From positions 1 through 12,059 of the forward strand of contig JANQKX010000168.1 of NCBI GenBank assembly GCA_028280915.1: a stretch of 12,059 nucleotides of DNA, read 5' to 3'. The notes beneath the pieces are model-generated. The model made no database searches, was not told the DNA's origin, and saw nothing but the letters and a program-made list of their open reading frames with translations. Positions 5,621-12,059 of this stretch are shown here, in pieces. The position numbers and the translations under genes were made by a program. The stretch comes from Kiloniellaceae bacterium (GTDB lineage: Bacteria; Pseudomonadota; Alphaproteobacteria; Kiloniellales; Kiloniellaceae). Every line of letters begins with the position of its first letter. Within the stretch, counting starts at the first letter, position 1.

Positions 5621-6233
5621 TAGCCAGGCAAAAACAATCGTTAAATCGAGTTGTGTCCGGAAACCCTGGACCGTCTTGGCCGCAGGCCTCCTGCTCGCTC
5701 TCCTCGGCTGTGCGTCGGATGATGAGCTGGGCAGTGAGTGGCATTCTGTCGATGCGGCGGAAAGCAACATCATCTTTCTTGCCGCCAATGCAGCCGCAAG
5801 CCACGCGCGGTTTTATCGATTTCAGTCCCCTACCTACACCCATACTGTCGAGGTCGGTCACTGGACCTCGGAACAGCTACCCTACGGACGCGCCGCGGTT
5901 TGGTATGTTCGGCTGGAAAGCAATCGCCATTACCCCAATGAATTGGATCTTAAAGAGCTCATCGAGGACTTTAAGATGGTGGAGGATCACACCATTGAAT
6001 ACATCAAGACTCCCTACGGGCCGAGTGGTAAGAATTTGATGAAGCCGCAGATTTTTAAGTTCACCGATATCACCTGCCTGGGGTTTTCCCAGCATTGGGG
6101 CGAAACCGAAGGCCGATCCAGTCCCGATGCCGGCAACCGATTGTTGTACGGCTATTTCTGCGCGGACCCCGGCCAGGGCTTTGCGCCGGAAGATATCGGC
6201 GGCATCTTAAAGTCCATCGGCGTGCGCTCATAA
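5613..6233 (+). CDS. Lipoprotein of unknown function, paired with upstream metallo-lipoprotein
   Basis: A 206-residue predicted lipoprotein that I do not recognise. The start ATG at 5613 lies inside the end of the previous gene (8-bp overlap) and is preceded by AGGAAG at a good distance. The longer frame from 5505 is rejected because it would put extra residues before the signal peptide. The signal peptide has KPWTVLAAGLLLALLGC, with the lipobox Leu-Leu-Gly-Cys and lipidated Cys33. The mature part is mixed alpha/beta with conserved-looking aromatic residues, VWYVRLESNRHYPNEL (96-111) and two cysteines in TCLGF (155) and YFCADPG (183) that could pair. It ends with a helix, EDIGGILKSIGVR, common at the end of small exported domains. 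The translational coupling suggests that it acts with the metallo-lipoprotein in the same envelope layer, for instance as partner, substrate or inhibitor. This is inference. Confidence 0.86.
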   Translation: MNDSQAKTIVKSSCVRKPWTVLAAGLLLALLGCASDDELGSEWHSVDAAESNIIFLAANAAASHARFYRFQSPTYTHTVEVGHWTSEQLPYGRAAVWYVRLESNRHYPNELDLKELIEDFKMVEDHTIEYIKTPYGPSGKNLMKPQIFKFTDITCLGFSQHWGETEGRSSPDAGNRLLYGYFCADPGQGFAPEDIGGILKSIGVRS

Positions 6234-6400
6234 GCGATCGTGCCGGCCTTGCCCCAATACCGATGGTAATGCGCCCTTTACAGGATGATGATAGAGTGTC
6301 CCCGTCAGGCCACGACAATAGGATCGCAAGGGCAATGCTCGCGCCATACATCATCGCCAAGGCGAACGCCGGATGGATAGATGCGTCCCGGCTCTTGGGA

Positions 6401-6439
6401 GCCCGCGCCGGGCTGTCCGGGCCCGGCGGCGCGGCGGGC
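6401..6439. repeat. GC-rich imperfect hairpin upstream of the coiled-coil membrane protein gene
   Basis: GCCCGCGCCGGGC (6401-6413) can pair imperfectly with the GC-rich run at 6421-6439 across a short loop. No T-run follows, so it is a poor intrinsic terminator for the lipoprotein genes. It lies in a 267-bp gap (6234-6500) in which I see no gene, promoter or RNA. GC-rich sequence forms such folds easily by chance. Confidence 0.3.
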
Positions 6440-6500
6440 CGCGATGAGCCGGCTGAGGGACCGTTACGGATAACGCCACGGCAACCATGGACCAGCCGAC

Positions 6501-7250
6501 ATGTGGCATGAGCCCCTGCTCGACTTGCTGAAATCCGCCCCGGCGTGGTTTTGGATCGTGCTCGCCCCGGCGGGGATCTTGCTGATTGCCGCCGTCTCGG
6601 CGCGGCTGTTCGTGGCGCGTGATGCCGGTTCGGGCAAGCTCACCGCGTGGCTTCACCGCAGTCTCTGGGTGCCCCTGGTGGTAATCCTGGGCGCGGCCCT
6701 GATCCTGCTTTGGGGCGCCTACACCCAGTCACGCGATGAACTGGCCTTCGCCGAAACGCGGCTCGCGGCCCTAGAGGAGGATCTGAGCGTTTTGTCCCAA
6801 AGCGACGGGGCGCGAAGGATCCAGGCACTGGAGCAAGAGATCGAAAGACTGCAGGACAAAGAAAAACCAAAGGCCCTCAGTCCCGAGGAATTCGGCAAGG
6901 CGGTGGAGATTCTTCGGCCCTGCGCTTCTCAAGAAGTGGAAGTGCAGTTTCTTTTCGGCGGCAGCAAGGAAAGTCTCGACGCGGTGCATCAGTGGATGTC
7001 GGTCTTGGAGCAGGCGCAATGGAAAGTTCAGCCCCTGCTCAATCCCATCGGCATGAGCCGGATGGCCGTGGATGCGCCGGGCATCAACCTGATTCCCGGC
7101 CGATTGGTTCTGGAACAGGGCGAGGTGGGCCAGCTCCAGTGCCTTCTCGAAGCCTTGAACACCGTGGGCATCTTCCCGGGCATGGACAACCACGGACAGG
7201 TCCCCGGCAACATGATCGTGTTCCTGGTGGGGTCTCAAGGAGGCGGTTAA
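6501..7250 (+). CDS. Two-TM inner-membrane protein with coiled coil, function unknown
   Basis: A 249-residue protein that I do not recognise. Two hydrophobic helices are clear, about 15-38 (AWFWIVLAPAGILLIAAVSA) and 53-74. They are followed by a Glu/Gln/Arg-rich coiled coil at about 76-122 (ETRLAALEEDL ... IQALEQEIERLQDK). The rest (130-249) is a compact alpha/beta domain with alternating strands and helices: VEVQFLFGG, SLDAVHQWMSVLEQAQW, INLIPGRLVLEQG, CLLEALNTVGI and MIVFLVGSQ. Membrane anchor, stalk and a soluble domain is the plain reading; the topology, with a short basic loop between the helices, is not settled. The ATG at 6501 has no good ribosome site, and no better in-frame start keeps the first helix. 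It runs in the same direction as the lipoprotein pair, 267 bp downstream, and tail to tail with the kinase-TPR gene. Confidence 0.8.
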   Translation: MWHEPLLDLLKSAPAWFWIVLAPAGILLIAAVSARLFVARDAGSGKLTAWLHRSLWVPLVVILGAALILLWGAYTQSRDELAFAETRLAALEEDLSVLSQSDGARRIQALEQEIERLQDKEKPKALSPEEFGKAVEILRPCASQEVEVQFLFGGSKESLDAVHQWMSVLEQAQWKVQPLLNPIGMSRMAVDAPGINLIPGRLVLEQGEVGQLQCLLEALNTVGIFPGMDNHGQVPGNMIVFLVGSQGGG

Positions 7251-7407
7251 AATCACGGCGCGGGAATAGGAACCCAAAAGGCCTCACGGATGTGCAACAC
7301 GACCAGGTCCGATCAAAGGCCTGCCTTTTGCCAGTCCACGTACGTGGTCACCTCGCGCCCTTGAAACAAGGCTCCCGCCGCGCTGAGCCTCAGGCGCTCG
7401 CCCATAA

Positions 7408-7458
7408 AAGCCACCTGCCGGACCTGCTAGCTGCCAACCCAGTTGGGACATGTGGCTT
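7408..7458 (-). terminator. Possible terminator of the kinase-TPR gene
   Basis: AAGCCAC (7408-7414) and GTGGCTT (7452-7458) are inverted repeats; a smaller hairpin CCAAC-CCA-GTTGG (7434-7446) lies between them. Read on the minus strand the outer stem begins 7 nt after the stop of the large gene and ends in GGCTTTTAT, a short T-run. The long interior makes it weak. The rest of the 215-bp convergent gap (7251-7465) shows nothing else. Confidence 0.35.
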
Positions 7459-7465
7459 GGGTGAG

Positions 7466-10456
7466 TTACCCGCAGGTAAATGTGTCATCACTTTCCGGCT
7501 GGCACTGAGGCGGCCAGCCATTGGCCTCCCAGTAATCCACCAGACCCATATCGAGGACAATTTCGTGAAACCGTGGGTCCGATCCGATTTTTTCGATCAA
7601 AGTCCACGGCACGGTGAAAAACTGAAGCCGGTAGTTTGAACGCAACCCATTGTATTCAAAAGCATCCAGCACGGCGTCCACGCCGCCGATTTCAAAAAGG
7701 AACGGATAGGACAAGAAGCGGTCATCTTTGTGCCGCTGGAAAATTTCTGCCGCGGTTTCTTTACCGGCGGCATCAATGAGAGACAGGGTCCGGCGTCGAA
7801 AATCCTCGGAACAGGCCGTGCAGGAGACGACCAAATCGCGGGCTTCGGACAGTGTGTCGTTCTGAACCTTCTGGGAGAGAATGACTCTGAAGGCCAGTTC
7901 CCGAAAGGCCGGTGCGTCTCGAAAGATATCCTCGATAATGTCGATTTGGTCCAACGAACCGGTTTCCTGCCAGGCCACCCGGGCCGCCATGAAGACGTAG
8001 AGATCGTTTATCGGGTCGAGCGCTTTCGCCCTATTCAAGTAGTCGAGCGAGTCCTGTTCTTGACCGACGGTATGCAACAAACCGGCGTAGTCCTGCATGG
8101 CTCGGTGATTGGCCGGGTCGATCTCGAGCGCCAGTTGATAGGGCCGTCGGGCCGGCGACCACTGACGGTCGCGGTTGTACATGTTGCCAAGGGCATGTTG
8201 AACCATTGCCAGCTCAGGATCCAAGTCAAGCGCCGTGAAGGCGGCGCTTTTTGACTTTCGGTAAAACACTTCCGGCCGCACGGGCTGGCCGTCCACCTCG
8301 CGGAGGTAGGTCGGGGCTATGTTGTAAGCCATGGAGAGGGCTGCCCAGGCGGCGGCGAATTCGGGCTCCAGCTCCACGGCGCGCTCCAAGGCGGATAGGG
8401 AGCCTACGAGGGCCTCGCCGCGCTGCTCGAGCAGCGAGATCCCCCTGAGAAAGGCCTGATAGGCTTGTGGATCTTCCGTTCGTTTGGCCTCCAAGTCTCT
8501 GGAATCCACGTCCAGTGGCGTCGAAAGAGCTTCGCCGATAGCGGTCGCGACCTTTTCCTGGGCGACAAACATGCCGTTCATCTCTTCTTGGAATTTCCCG
8601 CTCCAGACAAGAAAACCGTTATCCGCGCGAATGAGATTTGCCTCGATCCTAACTGCATCGTCAACGCGGCGGACCGAACCCTCGATGACATACTCAACAT
8701 TGAGTGTCTGCCCAATCTGACGCAGATCCTCATGCCTGTTCTTGAATTGGAAAACGGAGGTGAAACCGGTCACGCGGAAGGCGCCGGTCGATGCCAATAC
8801 GCCGATGATCTCCATGGTCAAACCATCGGAAAAATTGTCGTCGCCGCCATCGGTAAGGTTTGCGAACGGCAATACCGCGATGGATCGCTGACCCGTGAAG
8901 GGATGGACGGCGCCCTCATCGCCGTTCTGCTGCAGGGCCGACGTAATGCTCGACCGGGTTTTTTGCGAGACATCCATGAAATCGCCGCGAAAGAAAAGCG
9001 CGATGGCGCCGACTAACCCGATCATGGCCAAACTCGCGGCAATCATCCATTTTCGAGCCTTGCGGGGCACCGACGGTTGGGGGGGCGATGTTGTCCCAGC
9101 CGCGCGTTGAGCGGACAACTCTTTTGCGTTCGAGGAAGTATCTTCGGAGGGCAGCGGTGCTTGTGCGGCGGCTGCGCGGTTAGACCTGTCACCAGCGGCC
9201 TGAGTTTGTTCTGGAACATGATCGCCGCTGGCTGACGGGGCTGCTTTGCCGAAATTGAACTCAGGGCCTGTCTTGGGCCAGTCGATGTCATGCAGCCGCA
9301 AATAATCCTTCAAAATGGACGCGGCATAAAAAAGCGCATAACAACGCTTGTGATCGTCCAGGCGTTTGCTGGCGAAGTTTAGCCCGACGGCGACCTGGGC
9401 CAGTTGAAACTGGCTTTCCATATAGGATAGCCGGTGCGGCTGGTGTTGATCGACCCAATCGAACACCTCTTGCCGCAACAATTTCAGAAGGTTTATCAGG
9501 CCGATATCGTTCCCATGCAGGTCGCTCGGATTGCGAATATGATCAAACGGGCACAAGGCATCCAGCATCGAAACCCAGCGATCCAGGGTCGCGTCACCGC
9601 GCATGTGGAGCAGATAACTCAGGGCAAAATAACCATGGTCGAAAAAAAGAAATTGATCTTTTTCGTAAAACGCCAAATCGATGAGGTAGTACTGAAGACC
9701 CGTCCCCCCATCTTTTCTGACCATGACGTTGAGGCCGTTCAAATCTCCGTGGATGTTGCCGAGCAAGGGGCGCAATCTAAAATTATCGAATTTGTCTGAT
9801 TTGGTAACCGCGAAGGCCAAGGGATTGGGATACCATCGGCCCTCGCAGGAAAAGCTTGGTTCCTCGGGGTTTAGACCGCACGATTTCTCCAAAAAACCCC
9901 ACAGCCGGCCTTGTTCCGGGTCGAGCCGATAGTCGAGCCAACTGCGCAACAACCTTTGGGGCGGGTAGAGGCCAGGAGCAAGTTTCGCCTCTCCGTTCCA
10001 ATCCTCCAGCAGGGAACGTGACAGTACCTTAACAGCTCTTTCCTGGGTTTCGTGGCCACATTGCTGCCAAGGCGCGGCAAACTCCAAACCGCGCCCGGCA
10101 ATGGTGGAAAGGATGGCGATGCTCTGTCCCCCATGTGCTGTGTGCAGCACTTTGGGCAGGTGTTGTTCCGCGAAGGCGGGATTGGCCTCGTAGGCCAACA
10201 TGTGACGCTCGGCTTCCGATTTCTCCTGCGAGGCCGGGTCGGGGGCTCGATCGAGTTTCAGGATCGCCTGACCGGCAAATCCCTCACAACTGATATCGGC
10301 AAGATAAACAAAGGCTCCGGATTTACCGCCGCTCAGTTGACGGGTCAGGTAGATTTCACCGTTGATGCCCCATTGCGATTTGATGAGGCCATAAATCCCC
10401 TCGTACTCCTGAGGCCAGGGCAATCCGTCAATTGGATGATCTGTCGGTTCTGCCAT
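7466..10456 (-). CDS. APH/choline-kinase-like domain fused through a TM helix to FlgO-like and TPR domains
   Basis: A 996-residue membrane-spanning fusion. Residues 30-395 are an aminoglycoside-phosphotransferase-fold kinase: a glycine-rich loop LSGGKSGA (41-48), a likely ATP lysine in AILKL (Lys67), the catalytic loop HGDLNGLN (236-243, with His236, Asp238, Asn243) and a metal-binding aspartate in LID (Asp260). All key residues are present, so it should be active. Residues 405-465 are a Pro/Ala/Ser-rich linker and 470-489 a single transmembrane helix after a basic stretch, which suggests kinase inside, C-terminus outside. Residues 524-650 begin SIAVLPFANLTDGGDDNF and contain VEYVIEGSVRR, the FlgO/TolB-N-like domain often found beside TPRs in bacterial adenylate cyclases and CadC-type regulators. 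TPR-like repeats follow at about 660-860, and the end has SDPRFHEIVLDMGL, as in those proteins. The ATG has only a weak ribosome site. Substrate of the kinase is unknown: a small molecule, lipid head group or protein are all open. Confidence 0.93.
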   Translation of the reverse strand: MAEPTDHPIDGLPWPQEYEGIYGLIKSQWGINGEIYLTRQLSGGKSGAFVYLADISCEGFAGQAILKLDRAPDPASQEKSEAERHMLAYEANPAFAEQHLPKVLHTAHGGQSIAILSTIAGRGLEFAAPWQQCGHETQERAVKVLSRSLLEDWNGEAKLAPGLYPPQRLLRSWLDYRLDPEQGRLWGFLEKSCGLNPEEPSFSCEGRWYPNPLAFAVTKSDKFDNFRLRPLLGNIHGDLNGLNVMVRKDGGTGLQYYLIDLAFYEKDQFLFFDHGYFALSYLLHMRGDATLDRWVSMLDALCPFDHIRNPSDLHGNDIGLINLLKLLRQEVFDWVDQHQPHRLSYMESQFQLAQVAVGLNFASKRLDDHKRCYALFYAASILKDYLRLHDIDWPKTGPEFNFGKAAPSASGDHVPEQTQAAGDRSNRAAAAQAPLPSEDTSSNAKELSAQRAAGTTSPPQPSVPRKARKWMIAASLAMIGLVGAIALFFRGDFMDVSQKTRSSITSALQQNGDEGAVHPFTGQRSIAVLPFANLTDGGDDNFSDGLTMEIIGVLASTGAFRVTGFTSVFQFKNRHEDLRQIGQTLNVEYVIEGSVRRVDDAVRIEANLIRADNGFLVWSGKFQEEMNGMFVAQEKVATAIGEALSTPLDVDSRDLEAKRTEDPQAYQAFLRGISLLEQRGEALVGSLSALERAVELEPEFAAAWAALSMAYNIAPTYLREVDGQPVRPEVFYRKSKSAAFTALDLDPELAMVQHALGNMYNRDRQWSPARRPYQLALEIDPANHRAMQDYAGLLHTVGQEQDSLDYLNRAKALDPINDLYVFMAARVAWQETGSLDQIDIIEDIFRDAPAFRELAFRVILSQKVQNDTLSEARDLVVSCTACSEDFRRRTLSLIDAAGKETAAEIFQRHKDDRFLSYPFLFEIGGVDAVLDAFEYNGLRSNYRLQFFTVPWTLIEKIGSDPRFHEIVLDMGLVDYWEANGWPPQCQPESDDTFTCG

Positions 10457-10473
10457 CCAAGAAATCTCGTTGT

Positions 10474-10572
10474 TTACGGCACAAAAGGCAAACTAGGGAC
10501 CCTAATGACCTTGAATCCAGGCACTTTCTTAAAACCCTCGAGCTTTCTCAGAAGATAGCCAAAATCCATCAT
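10474..10572 (-). CDS. Doubtful 32-residue small ORF in front of the kinase-TPR gene
   Basis: On the minus strand a frame begins ATG-ATG-GAT and ends in TAA 17 nt before the ATG of the large kinase gene. It encodes a basic, partly hydrophobic peptide, MMDFGYLLRKLEGFKKV followed by a Pro/Val-rich end. No Shine-Dalgarno site precedes it, the region is A+T-rich and short frames like this arise by chance. If real, it could be a leader peptide or be translationally coupled to the kinase gene. I list it only because of its placement. Confidence 0.2.
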   Translation of the reverse strand: MMDFGYLLRKLEGFKKVPGFKVIRVPSLPFVP

Positions 10573-10820
10573 TAAAAATACATAGTAATTTTTGTCCGGC
10601 GGATTTTGGCCCCTTCATCCTCAAAAATTCCCCCGTCAATTGGCCGATCCACTTGGATTAGCCTTGCTCCCTTCCGCCCGGTTTCTTGGGAAACCCGCGC
10701 AAGGCCAAGCGCGCGACAGATTCGGCAACATCGCAGAGACCTGAAACTGAGCAAGGCACAACATTAGAAAAGAACCCGTTCTCGCTCTCTCGCAAGGGTG
10801 GTATTGTGCAACCGTCGCAT

Positions 10821-10825
10821 GGAGG
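10821..10825 (+). promoter_or_regulatory. Strong ribosome binding site of the small hypothetical gene
   Basis: GGAGG lies 9 nt before the ATG at 10835. It supports this start and also argues that the short frame is a real gene. The ATG at 10819 that overlaps it is out of frame. Confidence 0.7.
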
Positions 10826-10834
10826 ACAACAACA

Positions 10835-11167
10835 ATGACAAAATGGGTTCCCCTGCCCCGGGAAGAGTTGCTTCAGCTCATCGAGAAGGGCTTGCGGAAG
10901 ATGACACCCCATGAACGGCGGGTTTGGGATCTGATCAAAATCGAACCCGAAAAGTGGGACGAGGCAAGAATGGGACAAGAAGGGGGCGGATTTTGGGCCG
11001 TAGCCCTCTTTGGCCGCCAGGTCCTTTGGTACAATGATATCGAAGACGGTTTTAATCACTCAAGGTTTTCCCAGATTGGAACCATCGACGAGTATCTCTG
11101 CGACCAATGGAGCCTTGAAGAATGCTTTAGGTATTCATTGTTTCCCCCCGGCCGGGCGCGCCGATGA
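10835..11167 (+). CDS. Small soluble conserved-looking hypothetical protein
   Basis: A 110-residue protein with no signal peptide and no membrane segment. The N-terminal half is helical and charged: PREELLQLIEKGLRKMTPHERRVWDLIKIEPEKW (positions 8-41, in two parts). The C-terminal half looks like a small beta-sheet domain, with GGFWAVALFGRQVLWYNDIE (51-70) then DGFNHSRFSQIGTIDEYLCD. The pattern 'vlwYnDiEdGFN.S.f...G.I.ey...q..L' recalls short uncharacterised proteins of proteobacteria, but I cannot name a family. Support for translation comes from the strong GGAGG site and a protein-like composition. It diverges from the kinase-TPR gene and ends 112 bp before the converging dehydrogenase gene. 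The last residues (FPPGRARR) are low-complexity, and a sequencing or natural frameshift near the end cannot be excluded. Confidence 0.8.
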   Translation: MTKWVPLPREELLQLIEKGLRKMTPHERRVWDLIKIEPEKWDEARMGQEGGGFWAVALFGRQVLWYNDIEDGFNHSRFSQIGTIDEYLCDQWSLEECFRYSLFPPGRARR

Positions 11168-11232
11168 CTTCGGTGTGGTCGCGATCGGCCTGGCCGCCCA
11201 ACCGCTGGCCGTGGGACAAGGCCAACTGGGTC

Positions 11233-11251
11233 AGGCGCCCAACCGGCGCCT
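11233..11251. terminator. Perfect 7-bp hairpin in the convergent gap (terminator candidate)
   Basis: AGGCGCC (11233-11239), loop CAACC, then GGCGCCT (11245-11251). It sits between two convergent genes, the usual place for a shared terminator. Neither strand has a T-run after the stem, so it would be a weak or factor-assisted terminator. Confidence 0.35.
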
Positions 11252-11279
11252 CGAAACACTGGTTCCAGCCTCTCAACGA

Positions 11280-12059
11280 TTAGACGGCTATAGTGATCTT
11301 GCCCACTTGCTTGCACTGGGCCAAAGCGTCAAATGCCTGAGGTGCGGCGTCAAAGCTGAAGGTCTCCGCTAGGCAAGGCCTGAGTTGGTCCGCGTACTCA
11401 AGCCCCAACTGAACCAGGCGGTCCATCAAGCCCGGGTGCTGCAACAATCGAAAGAGCGTGAAGCCATGGATGCTGGCGTCCGCCATCAACAAAGTCATGA
11501 TATCGTAGTTTGCCGTGGGCCCAGTTACCAACTCATAGCCCACATACCGGCCACCCGGAGCCAGCGACTTCACCGAAGCATCGACAAACGCCCCGCCGAG
11601 GGGATCCACGATGACGTCCACGCCCTTGGGATAAAGCGCGCTCAATCCCGTCTCCAAGTCCTCTGCGGAGCCGCATTGCACAACATGATGGGCGATGTTT
11701 GCCAGCTGTTTTGACTTCGCCGAACTGCGCGTGGTGGCGGTGACCTCCGCGCCCCAGGCGGAAGCAACCTTCAAACACATTGTGCCGATGCCGCCGGCCG
11801 CGGCCGTGATGACCACTGATTTGCCTGGACAAGATTGCGGCCCGAGACCCGCCATTTCCAAAGCACCGGCCATGGTCAAGAAGCCTGCCCAGTATGCGGC
11901 GGCTTCAATGTCCGAGAAGTCCCGAGGCACGGGAAGAAAGCCGGATTGGTCATAGAGCCCGAGGTCGCGCAGCACGCCCATCCCCGGCATATCAATCAAA
12001 AGCGGTCCAATTACGATACGATCGCCAACGGCCCATTTTGATCCCTTTTCACCGCCGTC
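11280..12059 (-). CDS. Zinc-type alcohol dehydrogenase / quinone oxidoreductase (MDR family), N-terminus cut by window edge
   Basis: The visible 259 residues are the end of the GroES-like domain and the whole NAD(P)-binding domain of a medium-chain dehydrogenase/reductase. The frame stays open to the right edge. WAVGDRIVIGP near its start is the conserved 'vGDrV' strand, so the TTG at 11999 is not the true start and roughly 60-90 residues are missing. Next come the family's helix AAAYWAGFLTMAGAL, the nucleotide-binding loop VVITAAAGGIGTMCLKVA (82-99 of the visible part), GAEVTATTRS, then GVDVIVDPLGG and APGGRYVGYEL. The C-terminus QCKQVGKITIAV is typical of the family. No structural-zinc cysteine cluster is seen in the visible part, which favours an NADPH-dependent quinone/enone reductase, but the missing part would decide. 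The substrate is unknown. It converges with the small hypothetical gene. Confidence 0.95.
   Translation of the reverse strand, partial: DGGEKGSKWAVGDRIVIGPLLIDMPGMGVLRDLGLYDQSGFLPVPRDFSDIEAAAYWAGFLTMAGALEMAGLGPQSCPGKSVVITAAAGGIGTMCLKVASAWGAEVTATTRSSAKSKQLANIAHHVVQCGSAEDLETGLSALYPKGVDVIVDPLGGAFVDASVKSLAPGGRYVGYELVTGPTANYDIMTLLMADASIHGFTLFRLLQHPGLMDRLVQLGLEYADQLRPCLAETFSFDAAPQAFDALAQCKQVGKITIAV

Larger units (their letters stand above)
10457..10834. other. Divergent intergenic region between kinase-TPR gene and small hypothetical gene
   Basis: A 378-bp gap with an A+T-rich patch at 10560-10592. Visible elements are a perfect 11-bp palindrome TAGGG-A-CCCTA (10494-10504) close to the kinase-gene start, a 6-bp hairpin GGTTTC-TTGG-GAAACC (10680-10695), and the ribosome site of the plus-strand gene (10821-10825). 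A 32-codon reading frame on the minus strand (10474-10572) is listed separately as doubtful. A 60-codon frame at 10572-10754 would need a TTG start without ribosome site and is not called. No convincing sigma-70 promoter was found by eye on either strand. Confidence 0.5.

Noticed and set aside
10572..10754. 60-codon minus-strand frame in the divergent gap
   Set aside because: It needs a TTG start with a stop codon close upstream and no ribosome site, has no recognisable domain, and its 3' part is A+T-rich non-coding-like sequence.
1..12059. Search for CRISPR arrays, tRNA/rRNA genes, insertion sequences, integrases, toxin-antitoxin pairs and phage genes
   Set aside because: No regularly spaced repeats, tRNA cloverleaf patterns, transposase motifs or phage-type proteins were seen on either strand.

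Overview
The window looks like a chromosomal segment of a GC-rich proteobacterium, most likely an alphaproteobacterium. The reasons are an IalB-family protein, a hemolysin III of the kind common in that class, generally high GC and good Shine-Dalgarno sites. There are no transposases, integrases, tRNA or rRNA genes and no CRISPR arrays. Thirteen protein-coding genes are supported, two of them cut by the window edges.

Layout, left to right. At the left edge is the start of a TetR-family regulator (minus, cut). Upstream of it on the same strand is a periplasmic di-haem cytochrome c peroxidase of the MauG/CcpA group. The two are separated by a 15-bp perfect inverted repeat that begins just after the peroxidase stop. 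The peroxidase is preceded by a perfect FNR/Anr/FixK-type box (TTGAT-N4-ATCAA) placed almost ideally over a -10-like element, so oxygen-dependent control is likely. Diverging from it is an exported IalB-family protein with a Gly-Gln repeat tract encoded by in-frame hexanucleotides. Next comes a minus-strand cluster that reads hemolysin III/PAQR membrane protein, D-aminoacyl-tRNA deacylase (dtd, TTG start), an orphan ectoine synthase (ectC) and a second small cupin protein.

A plus-strand pair of overlapping lipoprotein genes follows. The first has a metzincin-like HExxHxxGxxxH plus downstream Met. The second is an unrecognised cysteine-containing lipoprotein. Downstream lies an unrecognised two-TM coiled-coil membrane protein. 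A large minus-strand gene then encodes an unusual 996-residue fusion: an aminoglycoside-phosphotransferase/choline-kinase-like domain, a Pro/Ala/Ser-rich linker, one transmembrane helix, a FlgO/TolB-N-like domain and TPR repeats. Diverging from it is a small soluble hypothetical gene, and the window closes with the C-terminal two thirds of a zinc-type (MDR) alcohol dehydrogenase/quinone reductase.

The best candidates for new biology are the kinase-TM-FlgO-TPR protein (a possible signalling receptor with the catalytic module on the cytoplasmic side and the FlgO-TPR module outside the membrane), the lipoprotein pair with protease-like zinc motif, and the orphan ectC without ectA/ectB. No single multi-gene system (defence island, biosynthetic cluster or mobile element) is evident. 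Functional links between the blocks are not visible from sequence.
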